A DNA stretch of 12,712 nucleotides from Paludibacteraceae bacterium (GCA_017965125.1 JAGCQO010000037.1:1-12712), one strand, 5' to 3'; shown: positions 1-7,691, numbered from the stretch's first letter. The notes: a model not told the origin generated them from the sequence alone. Program-made: numbers and translations.

Positions 1-629
1 GCGTCGTCAGCAGTCTGGTTCTGTGTTATGCGGAATTTCGCGTCGATGTAGTTCTGGAACTCGTGGTCATATCTGTCGAGATGGTCAGGAGTTATGTTCA
101 AAAGTATGGCGATGTCGGCCTTGAACTTGTACATATTGTCCAGCTGGAAGCTGGAAAGTTCAATGACGTAGTAGTCATAATCCTCGTCAGCCACCTGCAG
201 AGCCAGCGACTCGCCCACGTTGCCCGCAAGTCCCACATTCAGTCCTGCCGATTTCAATATGTGGTAAGTCAGGAGTGTTGTTGTGGTCTTTCCGTTCGAG
301 CCTGTGATGCATATCATCTTGGCGTTGGTGTATCTGCCGGCGAACTCGATTTCTGAAATGACCGGAATTGACTTCTCGTTGAGTTTCAGAATCAGAGGCG
401 CATCGTTAGGAATACCAGGGCTCTTTATCACCTCCACCGAGTCCAGGATTCTCGACTCGCTGTGGTGTCCCTCCTCCCACTCTATGCCGTGGGCGTTCAG
501 TATTTCTTTGTATTTATCCTTAATCGCGGAACTGTCCGACACGAAAACGTCGAAACCCTTTTTCTGAGCAAGCACAGCTGCTCCTACTCCAGATTCTCCA
601 GCTCCTAATACTGCTATTTGCTTTGCCAT
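1..629 (-). CDS. murD: UDP-N-acetylmuramoylalanine--D-glutamate ligase MurD, N-terminal part (cut by window edge)
   Basis: MurD adds D-glutamate to UDP-MurNAc-L-Ala in the cytoplasm using ATP. The reading frame opens with ATG at 627-629 (MAKQIAVLGAGESG, a Rossmann-like UDP-binding start) and stays open for 209 codons to the window edge, so the 3' part is missing. Visible motifs are the ATP-binding loop ITGSNGKTTTT at residues 108-118, the central-domain stretch YVIELSSFQLD near 154-164, NITPDH near 178-183, and YIDAKFRI, whose Lys198 matches the carbamylated lysine of Mur ligases (same number as in E. coli MurD). The start lies 29 bp after the mraY stop on the same strand, which fits the usual Bacteroidetes dcw order. 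I see no separate promoter, so it is probably cotranscribed with mraY. MurD is preferred over the other Mur ligases because of the N-terminal GAGESG motif and its place after mraY. Confidence 0.96.
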   Translation of the reverse strand, partial: MAKQIAVLGAGESGVGAAVLAQKKGFDVFVSDSSAIKDKYKEILNAHGIEWEEGHHSESRILDSVEVIKSPGIPNDAPLILKLNEKSIPVISEIEFAGRYTNAKMICITGSNGKTTTTLLTYHILKSAGLNVGLAGNVGESLALQVADEDYDYYVIELSSFQLDNMYKFKADIAILLNITPDHLDRYDHEFQNYIDAKFRITQNQTADD

Positions 630-658
630 AATTATTTGTGTTTAGTTTTTCTTCTTTT

Positions 659-1921
659 TTATCTCATCTTCAGCGTTATCAGCGTCACTGCTGCCAAGAT
701 GAGTCCGATAATCCAGAATCTGATTACAATCTTAGACTCTGGCAACGCCTGCTTAGGCAGCTGAAGCAATGCCTTCACTGTGCCTGCCGGCTCCTGGAAA
801 TGGTGATGAAGAGGCGTCATCTTGAATATTCGCCTGCCTTCGCCATATTTCTTTTTCGTAAGTTTGAAATATCCCACTTGGAGTATAACCGAAAGGCTCT
901 CCACAAGGAAGATACCGCAAAGAATAGGGATAAGCAGCTCCTTGTGCAATGCGATTGCGAAAACGGCTATGATGCCACCAAGCGTCAAACTACCCGTGTC
1001 GCCCATGAACACCTGGGCTGGGAATGTGTTATACCACAAGAAACCGATAGTCGCGCCGATGAACGCAGCCGCGAACACCGCCATTTCGCCCGAACCCGGT
1101 ATATACATTATGTTCAGATAGCCTGCGTAATTCACATTACCCGACACGTAAGCCAGAATACCGAGCGTCACACCTTGTATGGCCGACGAACCGGTCGCCA
1201 AGCCGTCGAGACCGTCTGTCAGGTTCGCGCCGTTGCTCACAGCCGTAACGATGAAGATTGTCACCAGCACAAAGAATATCCATCCGGCAGCCTGCTTGTG
1301 CTCGCCGAGGAAGTCGAACGCGTCGGCATAATCCAAGTTGTTGTTCTTGAAGAACGGTATGGTCGTCGTGGTCGATTTCTGCGCCTTCTGCTCATACTTG
1401 ACCACCTCCTCGTGAGTGACTGGGTCGGTGGAAGTGCTGACGTTCTCTCTTATGACCGCGTCTGGCGAGAGGTAGAGAGTCAGGCCGACGATGAGTCCGA
1501 GTCCGACCTGGCCTATCACTTTTGTACGGCCATGCATGCCTTCCTTATTGTGTTTGAAGACCTTGATGTAGTCGTCGCAGAAGCCTATGCAACCCATCCA
1601 CACTGTCGTTATTATCATCAGAATGATGTAAACATTCTTAAGGTCGGCAAGCAGGAGCGTAGGCACGAGAATGGAAAGAATGATAATCACACCGCCCATT
1701 GTCGGAGTGCCCTTCTTACTCATCTGTCCCTCAAGACCGAGGTTACGGATGGTCTCGCCTATCTGCTTTCTCTGCAGATAGTGTATGAGCCTGTTTCCGA
1801 ACCAGCTCGCTATGAACAACGAAAGGATGAACGCAGAAGCCGCACGGAACGAAATGTAATGGAACATTCCGGCTCCTGGCACATCAAATTTGTCTAAAAA
1901 TTCAAATAGATAGTAAAGCAT
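659..1921 (-). CDS. mraY: Phospho-N-acetylmuramoyl-pentapeptide-transferase MraY
   Basis: MraY transfers phospho-MurNAc-pentapeptide from UDP to undecaprenyl phosphate, making lipid I at the inner membrane. The 420-residue product is strongly hydrophobic with many membrane segments. Signature residues are present: GTPTMGG at 71-77, DDYIK at 116-120 (catalytic aspartates), [10 protein letters not shown] at 233-242, FMGDTGS at 305-311 and the HHHF loop at 372-375. It is about 60 residues longer than E. coli MraY. The extra length sits mainly in a polar insert around residues 152-212 (rich in Thr, Glu and Lys) and in a loop at about 376-394 just after HHHF. The start ATG is at 1919-1921, 31 bp after the murE stop. 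It is very probably part of the dcw operon. An open frame runs antisense across the whole gene in the same codon register; it is a composition artefact, not a gene. Confidence 0.97.
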   Translation of the reverse strand: MLYYLFEFLDKFDVPGAGMFHYISFRAASAFILSLFIASWFGNRLIHYLQRKQIGETIRNLGLEGQMSKKGTPTMGGVIIILSILVPTLLLADLKNVYIILMIITTVWMGCIGFCDDYIKVFKHNKEGMHGRTKVIGQVGLGLIVGLTLYLSPDAVIRENVSTSTDPVTHEEVVKYEQKAQKSTTTTIPFFKNNNLDYADAFDFLGEHKQAAGWIFFVLVTIFIVTAVSNGANLTDGLDGLATGSSAIQGVTLGILAYVSGNVNYAGYLNIMYIPGSGEMAVFAAAFIGATIGFLWYNTFPAQVFMGDTGSLTLGGIIAVFAIALHKELLIPILCGIFLVESLSVILQVGYFKLTKKKYGEGRRIFKMTPLHHHFQEPAGTVKALLQLPKQALPESKIVIRFWIIGLILAAVTLITLKMR

Positions 1922-1952
1922 TGTTATATGGTTTGTATGTTCTTATTCTTGT

Positions 1953-3413
1953 TTAAAAGCAGGCCTTTATCTCCTCGTGGTCATCGAAATGATGCTTCAC
2001 GTCGCCTATTATCTGATAGTCCTCATGACCCTTGCCCGCCACGAGAATGACGTCGCCCTTCTCCGCCATCATGCACGCGGTCTTTATCGCCTGCCTTCTG
2101 TCCACAATCACCAGGACGTTTTTCTTCTGCTCGTCGTTCAGTCCGGCAAGCATGTCGTCGATTATCGCCTGTGGGTCCTCTTTTCTTGGATTATCGGAAG
2201 TTATGATAACCTTGTCCGACGCCTTCACAGCCGACTGCGCCATCATAGGCCTCTTGCCCTTGTCTCTGTTTCCGCCGCATCCGACCAGTGTTATCAGCAC
2301 GCCTTTGTCCTTGCGGTTTTCGCGCAGTTCGTTTATTGTGCCGAGCACATTGTCGAGCGCGTCAGGTGTGTGCGCATAATCGACTATCGCTGTGTAGCCC
2401 TTTGGTGCATGCAGCGTCTCGAAACGTCCGCTCACTGCTCTCAACGACGAGAGCACAGTCAGCGCCTCCAGATGCTCCACCCCGAGCTCAACCGCTGCGC
2501 CATAGACAGCCAGCAGGTTGTAAACATTGAACCTGCCGATGAATGGGACGTTCACCTCTGTGTCATTAACCGAGATGAGCATTCCGTCGAAGCTCTCCTC
2601 GATGATTTTTCCACGGAAGTCCGCCATGGCTCTTGTGGAATATGTCATGCGCTTAGCTGCAGTGTTTTGCAGCATCACGAGTCCGTTCTTGTCGTCGATG
2701 TTTGTTATGGCGAAAGCGCTTTTCTTCAGTCCATCGAAGAATGCTTTCTTGGCCGCCAGATAATTGTCGAACGTGCCGTGGTAGTCGATGTGGTCTCTTG
2801 TGATGTTGGTGAAAAGCGCGCCGTCAAAATCCAGATATGCGATTCTGTTTTGCACAACCGAGTGCGAGCTCACTTCCATGAACACATACTCGCAGCCTCT
2901 TTCCACCATTCGCGCGAGCAGCCCGTTCAGCTCCAGCGGGTCTGGCGTCGTGTGTGTCGCCTCCACAGCCTCATCGTCGATGTAGTTTATGACTGTGGAA
3001 AGCAGGCCTGACTTGTGGCCCAGCTTTCTGAACATCTGATAAAGCAGTGTCGCCGTCGTCGTCTTGCCGTTTGTTCCGGTCACGCCAACGAGCGTCACCT
3101 TCTGCGACGGATTGCCGTAGTAGTTCGACGCGAGCCTTGCCAAAGCGACGCTCGAGTCCTTCACCTTGATGGCTACAACGCCGTCGCCTATTTCCTTGGC
3201 CTTCGATGCGTCGTCATAGACCACAGCCACAGCACCCGACTTCAGCGCAGCGCCGATGTAGTCGTGTCCGTCCGACGCAGTTCCTTTTATCGCGACAAAC
3301 ACACTGCCTTTGCCCACCTTGCGCGAGTCGAATTGTATATCCTTTATGTCCACATCCTTTTCCGAGCGAATCGACTCGTACTCAAGATTGCTTATAAGTT
3401 CTGTCAGTTTCAT
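1953..3413 (-). CDS. murE: UDP-N-acetylmuramoyl-tripeptide synthetase MurE, meso-DAP type
   Basis: MurE adds the third stem-peptide residue to UDP-MurNAc-L-Ala-D-Glu. The 486-residue protein has the full Mur ligase layout: an N-terminal UMP-binding domain (about 1-100), an ATP-binding central domain with GVTGTNGKTTT at about 110-120, the YLAAKKAFF motif near 218-226 whose Lys222 is the expected carbamylated residue, and a C-terminal domain with YAHTPD at 346-351 and GKGHE at 460-464. The DNPR motif at 407-410 is the known determinant for meso-diaminopimelate rather than lysine, so the peptidoglycan is predicted to be DAP type. The length is close to E. coli MurE (495). It sits 24 bp after ftsI and 31 bp before mraY with no visible promoter, consistent with one operon. 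Confidence 0.97.
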   Translation of the reverse strand: MKLTELISNLEYESIRSEKDVDIKDIQFDSRKVGKGSVFVAIKGTASDGHDYIGAALKSGAVAVVYDDASKAKEIGDGVVAIKVKDSSVALARLASNYYGNPSQKVTLVGVTGTNGKTTTATLLYQMFRKLGHKSGLLSTVINYIDDEAVEATHTTPDPLELNGLLARMVERGCEYVFMEVSSHSVVQNRIAYLDFDGALFTNITRDHIDYHGTFDNYLAAKKAFFDGLKKSAFAITNIDDKNGLVMLQNTAAKRMTYSTRAMADFRGKIIEESFDGMLISVNDTEVNVPFIGRFNVYNLLAVYGAAVELGVEHLEALTVLSSLRAVSGRFETLHAPKGYTAIVDYAHTPDALDNVLGTINELRENRKDKGVLITLVGCGGNRDKGKRPMMAQSAVKASDKVIITSDNPRKEDPQAIIDDMLAGLNDEQKKNVLVIVDRRQAIKTACMMAEKGDVILVAGKGHEDYQIIGDVKHHFDDHEEIKACF

Positions 3414-3437
3414 AATATTTCGTGTTTTTCGTTTCCT

Positions 3438-5681
3438 TTATTTTATATACACTGTGAGCACATCGCCACGGCTGAAGTCGCTTCCAGCGTCCTGCGACTG
3501 CTTGAACACCTTGCCTGCCGGCGCTTCTTTCGGAGCGTCCTGATTACTGTACGACACCTTTATCTTCATGCCGGTTCTTTCTGCCACATAAACGGCGTCC
3601 TTCAACCCCATGCCCACGAGGTTCGGCACCTTCTTTTTCTGTCCTGCCACTGGGCGGAACGCGGCCGAATTGCTCTGGCGGTCGTAGTTCACGCTCACAT
3701 ATCTACCAGCGTCACGTTCATCGTAGTCAACACTCACGCCGAGCGCCGAAAGTATCGCATAAGCATCGGCCTGTCTCACCGACGGCACTTGCGGGAAGAA
3801 CGTTCTCTTATAGACCAGGCCCGTCGTGTCGTTGCCACGGCTCGCTGCCAACTGCTTCACGTGATCGAACTTCGCTCTTTCGACCTCGCCAAACGACTCG
3901 ACCGGAAGGAACTGTATCGAAGCCATAACCCTCTCGGCTATCTCCTTGAACACCGTTCCTGCCATTCTTCCTCCCGAAGCCGCACCGACCTTTGGGTTTC
4001 GCATATATACGATGCATGAATACTTCGGATTCTCGTAAGGGAAATATCCGCAGAACGACACCTGGTGCTTATATCCGACCCTGTCCTCGCCGTAATCATA
4101 TCTCGCCGTGCCGGTCTTTCCTGCTATTCTCACATATTCCGACTGAACCGGCTTGGCCGTTCCATGCTCGTCCTCAACCACTCCGAGTATCATCTTCCTT
4201 ATCTCCTCCAACGTCTTGTCCGAGCAGATTTTCTCTTGTATCACTTCCGTTCCGAACGACTTCACGACAGAGCCGTTATGCGTAATCTCGCTGACAAGGT
4301 ACGGTTTCACCATCTTTCCGTCGTTGGCTATGGCATTGTAGAATGTCAACGTGTACAGCAACGGCATCTTCACCGCATATCCATACGCCATGGAAGCCAC
4401 GTCGGTCGAAGCCCAGTCTTTTCTGTCTCTCGGACCCAAAATCTCAGGCTCGCCCAAACCCTCAAAACCGAAGTCGAACTTTTTGCCCACACCTATCTTA
4501 TGTAGCATATCGACAAAATGCTGCGCCTTCTTCACATTGTCATACCGGCTGTATATCATCTTGCCCATTCCCACGTTGCTCGACCTCACGATCGCCTGCG
4601 AAACTGGTATGACGTGGTTTGCATTCTCGCCCGTGTTAAAGTCCCTTATCGTAATCTTGGAATTAACCTCCCACACTCCGTCGCCGCAGTCAACCGAATC
4701 GGTCGGCTTCACCGTGCCGTCCTCAAGAGCCGCCATCATGACCGGCACCTTGAACGTCGAGCCTGGCTCTGGCGCATATCTGAGGGCTATCGACACCTTC
4801 TCGCGATAAGTCGAATCCGACGTTCTGCTGAGGTTCACTATCGACTTGATTTGTCCTGTGCTCACCTCCATCATTATCACAGCACCCTCGTCGGCGTCAA
4901 GAGCCGTCATCTGTCTTCTCAGCGCCTTCTCGCAGATGTCCTGCATGTCAACGTTAAGAGTTGTTTTCACATCCGCGCCGTTCTCCGCTGGCACGTCAGC
5001 CCTTAATATCACAAGTCCGGCGACCTTCTCGTTGTGGCCGCGTCCGGGAGTTCCTTTCAGGTATTTGTCGAAAGCACGCTCCACTCCGTTCTGCGCACGC
5101 TCGTTCTGTGTGTTTCCTATCGTGATGGCCGCCAACGAACCGAAAGGCTTGATTCTCTTGACTTCCATCTGAGGCGTGAATCCGCTCTTGTACCTGCTCA
5201 TCCTGAACAGGGGGAACTTCTCCACTTGCTTATATTCCGAGTGCGATATTATCCTGTTGTTTATGACAAAGAACCTTCTCTTCTGCTCATAACCGCGTAT
5301 GAGGCTGCGCTTGTACTCGGCCTTGGACCTGTCTCCGAAGAACTTCGAAAGACACAGCGCCAAAGAGTCAACATTGTCATAAAAAACCTTTCCGCCGTTC
5401 ATCCTCAAATTCTCCGCGCCGAAGTCCATTGCGAGTTTGTATTGCGGTATGGACGCGGCAAGTATAGAACCGTCATCCGCCAGGATATTTCCTCTGCTTG
5501 GCTCTATCTCCCTGACGACATTCTCGTGTCTCAACGAGACGGACAACGCGGTCCATCGTGGTTTCTCGACATTATGTATGCGGTAGATTCTATAAAAGAT
5601 AATCAAAGAGAAGCAGGACATCAGCACGTATAAAAATACTGCTCTCAACCAAATACGTCTATGTTGAACTTCCCTTTCCAT
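3438..5681 (-). CDS. ftsI: Septal peptidoglycan transpeptidase FtsI (class B PBP) with C-terminal PASTA domain
   Basis: This is a class B penicillin-binding protein that crosslinks septal peptidoglycan. The 747-residue product has a short basic cytoplasmic head, one membrane anchor at about 12-32, a pedestal/dimerisation domain (REIEPSRGNIL at 57-67 is typical) and a transpeptidase domain from about 240. All three active-site motifs are intact: STFK at 308-311 (Ser308 nucleophile), SSN at 367-369 and KTGT at 522-525. The C terminus from about 683 (KKVPNLVGMGLKDA...) is a PASTA domain. A degenerate PASTA-like unit may precede it at about 625-675. E. coli FtsI (588 residues) lacks PASTA; the extension resembles Bacteroidetes FtsI and SpoVD/PBP2x. 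The ATG at 5679-5681 lies 6 bp past the ftsL-like stop, so translation is likely coupled. Its place between ftsL-like and murE favours FtsI over the elongation enzyme PBP2/MrdA. Confidence 0.96.
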   Translation of the reverse strand: MEREVQHRRIWLRAVFLYVLMSCFSLIIFYRIYRIHNVEKPRWTALSVSLRHENVVREIEPSRGNILADDGSILAASIPQYKLAMDFGAENLRMNGGKVFYDNVDSLALCLSKFFGDRSKAEYKRSLIRGYEQKRRFFVINNRIISHSEYKQVEKFPLFRMSRYKSGFTPQMEVKRIKPFGSLAAITIGNTQNERAQNGVERAFDKYLKGTPGRGHNEKVAGLVILRADVPAENGADVKTTLNVDMQDICEKALRRQMTALDADEGAVIMMEVSTGQIKSIVNLSRTSDSTYREKVSIALRYAPEPGSTFKVPVMMAALEDGTVKPTDSVDCGDGVWEVNSKITIRDFNTGENANHVIPVSQAIVRSSNVGMGKMIYSRYDNVKKAQHFVDMLHKIGVGKKFDFGFEGLGEPEILGPRDRKDWASTDVASMAYGYAVKMPLLYTLTFYNAIANDGKMVKPYLVSEITHNGSVVKSFGTEVIQEKICSDKTLEEIRKMILGVVEDEHGTAKPVQSEYVRIAGKTGTARYDYGEDRVGYKHQVSFCGYFPYENPKYSCIVYMRNPKVGAASGGRMAGTVFKEIAERVMASIQFLPVESFGEVERAKFDHVKQLAASRGNDTTGLVYKRTFFPQVPSVRQADAYAILSALGVSVDYDERDAGRYVSVNYDRQSNSAAFRPVAGQKKKVPNLVGMGLKDAVYVAERTGMKIKVSYSNQDAPKEAPAGKVFKQSQDAGSDFSRGDVLTVYIK

Positions 5682-5687
5682 CTGCTT

Positions 5688-6026
5688 TTATTTTGAAATC
5701 ATAAACGAAGCTGTGTGCGACGCCTTAAGCTCTGGGTCATACTTAGCCACGGAATCCTCCATTACCGACGCACGCTTCATCTGAGTCAACTCTGTCGAAA
5801 TCGAAAGGTACTCCGACCTCAAGTCCTCAATCTCTATCGTCAAGACTCTCTGCTCTCTTATGCTTATCTGGCTCTTATATCTGGAATAGATGTAAACGAA
5901 TCCCAAGATGGCAAGAATAAACATTGTGCCGTACATCTTCCTCACATACTTGTATGAGAGGTAGTTGCCGTTCATTGCGTCTTCCATGACGCCCTTCACA
6001 CCTTTTATCAAGCCTTTTATCTTCAT
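5688..6026 (-). CDS. FtsL-like cell division protein (Bacteroidetes type)
   Basis: A small bitopic membrane protein of 112 residues. It has a basic, roughly 30-residue cytoplasmic head, one transmembrane segment at about 32-48 (MFILAILGFVYIYSR region), then a charged helical stretch at about 52-88 suited to a coiled coil, and a short tail. This is the layout of FtsL, which partners FtsB/DivIC and FtsQ and activates FtsWI at the septum. Sequence identity to proteobacterial FtsL is not apparent; the call rests on topology and on the FtsL position between rsmH (3 bp away) and ftsI (6 bp away). Bacteroidetes genomes carry a recognised FtsL-like family at this place. I leave the gene symbol empty because the homology is by position and topology only. 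Confidence 0.85.
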   Translation of the reverse strand: MKIKGLIKGVKGVMEDAMNGNYLSYKYVRKMYGTMFILAILGFVYIYSRYKSQISIREQRVLTIEIEDLRSEYLSISTELTQMKRASVMEDSVAKYDPELKASHTASFMISK

Positions 6027-6029
6027 ATA

Positions 6030-6998
6030 TTACAATGTCGTTCTCTCGCCCAGCCTGAGCTTTGCGCTTCTCGAACGAGGATTGGCGTTCACCTCATCCT
6101 CGCCTGCCACTATCGGTTTATTATTCACCGGTCTGAATGCCGAAAGAAGGTTGCCGAACTGGTCCTTCTCACATTCGCCCATCGTCTGGCCGTTTTTCAT
6201 GTAGTTCTTCACCATCCTGTCTTCCAGCGAATGGTATGTTATGACCGACAGTCGTCCGCCGGGCCTTATCACTTGCGAGGTCTGCGTCAACATCTCGTTC
6301 AGCGCGTCCATCTCGCCGTGCACCTCCATTCTCAGCGCCTGGAAGATTCTCGACAGTTCCTTTTTGTCATTTGGCCTCACCTCTATCAGTCCGTCAGCCT
6401 CAGTGAAAGGACAGCCTATAGCCGTCAGCAGTTGCTTCACGGTCTCTATCGGCGCAGCGCCCCTCGCCTTCATTATCTTGTAAACCACGCTATTGGCGTT
6501 CTTCACCTCGCCGTAAACGTAAAGCAAGTCTCTGAGTTTCTCTTTTGTATATGTGTTTACAATCTCGCTCGCTGTCAGTCGCGCCTCTGTGTTCATTCTC
6601 ATGTCGAGCGGCGCATCGAAGCGAAACGAGAAGCCTCTGTAAGCAGTGTCGAAGTCGTGGAACGACACGCCGAGGTCTGCTATTATGCCGTCAACGAGCG
6701 GCACACCGTCAGTCAATCCCAAACCCGCCTTCACAAACTCATACTTCAGATTATTGTACAGGAATCTGAAATTCGCGTGAATAAATGTCACACGGTCGTC
6801 GTCCGGCAGATTGACCATCGCCTCTGCATCCTGATCAAAAACAAAAAGCCTTCCTTTTTCAGAAAGCCTCCTGAGTATCTCCCTTGTGTGACCGCCGCCG
6901 CCGAAAGTGACATCGACATAGATTCCGTCCGGCTTAATGTCCAAGCCGTCTATCGACTCCTTCAACAGCGCTGGTATGTGGTATGGTTGATCAGCCAT
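6030..6998 (-). CDS. rsmH: 16S rRNA (cytosine(1402)-N(4))-methyltransferase RsmH
   Basis: RsmH (MraW) uses S-adenosylmethionine to methylate N4 of C1402 in the ribosomal P site. The 322-residue length is close to E. coli RsmH (313). Visible family motifs are HIPALLKE near the N terminus (7-14), the SAM-binding loop TFGGGGHT at 31-38, FDQD at 54-57, ADLGVS at 107-112, GFSFRFDAPLDMRM at 122-135, TYHSLEDR at 254-261 and NPRSRSAKLR at 306-315. The ATG at 6996-6998 lies 6 bp after the mraZ stop, and the stop is 3 bp before the ftsL-like ATG. The gene is therefore embedded tightly in the dcw operon. No unusual features were seen. Confidence 0.97.
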   Translation of the reverse strand: MADQPYHIPALLKESIDGLDIKPDGIYVDVTFGGGGHTREILRRLSEKGRLFVFDQDAEAMVNLPDDDRVTFIHANFRFLYNNLKYEFVKAGLGLTDGVPLVDGIIADLGVSFHDFDTAYRGFSFRFDAPLDMRMNTEARLTASEIVNTYTKEKLRDLLYVYGEVKNANSVVYKIMKARGAAPIETVKQLLTAIGCPFTEADGLIEVRPNDKKELSRIFQALRMEVHGEMDALNEMLTQTSQVIRPGGRLSVITYHSLEDRMVKNYMKNGQTMGECEKDQFGNLLSAFRPVNNKPIVAGEDEVNANPRSRSAKLRLGERTTL

Positions 6999-7004
6999 GT
7001 CTAT

Positions 7005-7475
7005 TTACACGTTTTGGTCATTATTCGATGTTTTGCCTGCGGACATTTTCTCTCTCAACGCCTTCGCGAAATCGGCCGCATCCATCTTCGAACTCTCGAA
7101 GACGTCCTTCGCCCACAAAGCGAACCTGTCCACGCTTCCGACAAACAGAGCGTCGTTCTTCAGGCCTATCTCGTCAAGGTATTTTCTAGGGATTAATATT
7201 CTGCCCTGAGCATCCACATCAAGACAGATAGCGTCGGAAACAAACTGCATCAGAATCATCTGGTCCTGCGGGTCCCATTCGTTCAGGCCGGACTTCAGCA
7301 TCTCGACCTTGGCTTCCCACACAGAACGAGGATACACCATAAGGCACTTGTTGTCAGGGTCCTTGCGCACAACGACAGTCTGGTCGCCGTTCAGCTGCTT
7401 TCTGTAAACAGCAGGAACGAACACACGGCCCTTGTCGTCAGCCTTCGCCTCTATGTTTCCAATGAATATCATCAT
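7005..7475 (-). CDS. mraZ: Transcriptional regulator MraZ
   Basis: MraZ is a DNA-binding protein that controls its own dcw operon, reported as repressor in E. coli and activator in a mycoplasma. The 156-residue protein has two SpoVT/AbrB-like halves, each with the conserved DxxGR element: DDKGRVFVPAVYR (13-25) and DAQGRILIPRKYL (88-100). FIGN near the N terminus is also typical. Two consecutive ATG codons (7473-7475 and 7470-7472) make the exact start ambiguous by one residue. The upstream leader is A-rich with no clear Shine-Dalgarno sequence. It is the first gene of the cluster, with rsmH 6 bp downstream. GTGG boxes just upstream (7519-7545) are candidate autoregulatory sites. The C-terminal tail after about residue 145 is polar and probably disordered. 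Confidence 0.97.
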   Translation of the reverse strand: MMIFIGNIEAKADDKGRVFVPAVYRKQLNGDQTVVVRKDPDNKCLMVYPRSVWEAKVEMLKSGLNEWDPQDQMILMQFVSDAICLDVDAQGRILIPRKYLDEIGLKNDALFVGSVDRFALWAKDVFESSKMDAADFAKALREKMSAGKTSNNDQNV

Positions 7476-7505
7476 CTGCGGTTATTCTTTTAATGTATCC
7501 GATTG

Positions 7506-7513
7506 CAAATTTA
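7506..7513 (-). promoter_or_regulatory. Candidate mraZ promoter -7 element (proximal)
   Basis: Read on the minus strand this is TAAATTTG, a perfect match to the Bacteroidetes -7 consensus TAnnTTTG. It would give a leader of roughly 25-30 nt before the mraZ ATG. No good TTG (-33) is found at the usual 19-21 bp spacing; that region is instead occupied by GTGG boxes, which suggests that regulator binding and polymerase binding overlap. The site is inferred from consensus only. Confidence 0.5.
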
Positions 7514-7518
7514 CAACA

Positions 7519-7545
7519 CCCACACAATTCCCCACTTTAAACCAC
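7519..7545 (-). promoter_or_regulatory. Candidate MraZ operator: GTGG box array
   Basis: On the minus strand three boxes occur: GTGGT (7545-7541), GTGGG (7535-7531) and GTGGG (7523-7519). Their starts are 10 and 12 bp apart, and the first two sit in GGTGGTTTAAAGTGGGG. Published MraZ sites are tandem TGGGN boxes with 5-nt spacers (E. coli) or AAAGTGG-type repeats (a mycoplasma), so box sequence and the 10-bp period agree. The array lies 44-70 bp upstream of mraZ, beside the proximal -7 element. MraZ binding here is an inference. Confidence 0.6.
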
Positions 7546-7555
7546 CGAATATATT

Positions 7556-7614
7556 TATCGACAAATATAAAAGGTTTTTCAATAAGTTATCAACATTATA
7601 TCGACAAATTTAAA
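7556..7614. repeat. Direct repeat TATCGACAAATwTAAA (two copies) with a related third element
   Basis: Copies lie at 7556-7571 (TATCGACAAATATAAA) and 7599-7614 (TATCGACAAATTTAAA). They are identical at 15 of 16 positions, with starts 43 bp apart. A related core, TATCAACA, occurs between them at 7588-7595. Each full copy contains the complement of a -7 element facing mraZ. The spacing of about four helical turns is compatible with a protein binding both on one face, but no function is known. Confidence 0.6.
7562..7593 (-). promoter_or_regulatory. Candidate mraZ promoter (distal), TTG-N21-TATATTTG
   Basis: On the minus strand a TTG at 7593-7591 is followed after 21 bp by TATATTTG at 7569-7562. 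This matches both the -33 and the -7 parts of the Bacteroidetes promoter with near-normal spacing. Transcription would start near 7555, placing the GTGG boxes just downstream of the start. A third TAnnTTTG match (TAAATTTG at 7612-7605) has no obvious -33 partner. Which of these elements is used cannot be decided from sequence. Confidence 0.45.
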
Positions 7615-7670
7615 TAGAAAAAGTCATTTATAGAATTATGAAACATAGAAAGTTACAAAAAAGTTTATGA

Positions 7671-7691
7671 CAAAGGTGGTGCAAAGTGGTG
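7671..7691 (+). promoter_or_regulatory. Second GTGG-box pair, plus strand
   Basis: Two near-identical tandem units, CAAAGGTGGTG (7671-7681) and CAAAGTGGTG (7682-7691), place GTGGT boxes at 7676-7680 and 7686-7690, exactly 10 bp apart. The AAAGTGG core is like published MraZ sites but points away from mraZ, toward the acyltransferase gene whose candidate -7 element is over 100 bp further on. It may be a second MraZ site or a relic; this is inference. Confidence 0.45.

Noticed and set aside
638..1897. 419-codon plus-strand open frame lying antisense to mraY
   Set aside because: It is in exact codon register with mraY, so it stays open simply because TTA, CTA and TCA codons are rare in mraY. 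The translation is rich in Arg, His and Cys with no recognisable domain.
1977..4019. Plus-strand open frames of 344 and 334 codons antisense to murE and ftsI
   Set aside because: Same explanation: shadows of the real genes with no family resemblance.
7555..7606. Cluster of DnaA-box-like TTATCrACA sequences
   Set aside because: Each differs from TTATNCACA at a key position and there is no origin context (no dnaA, dnaN or other origin gene), so a replication origin is not supported.
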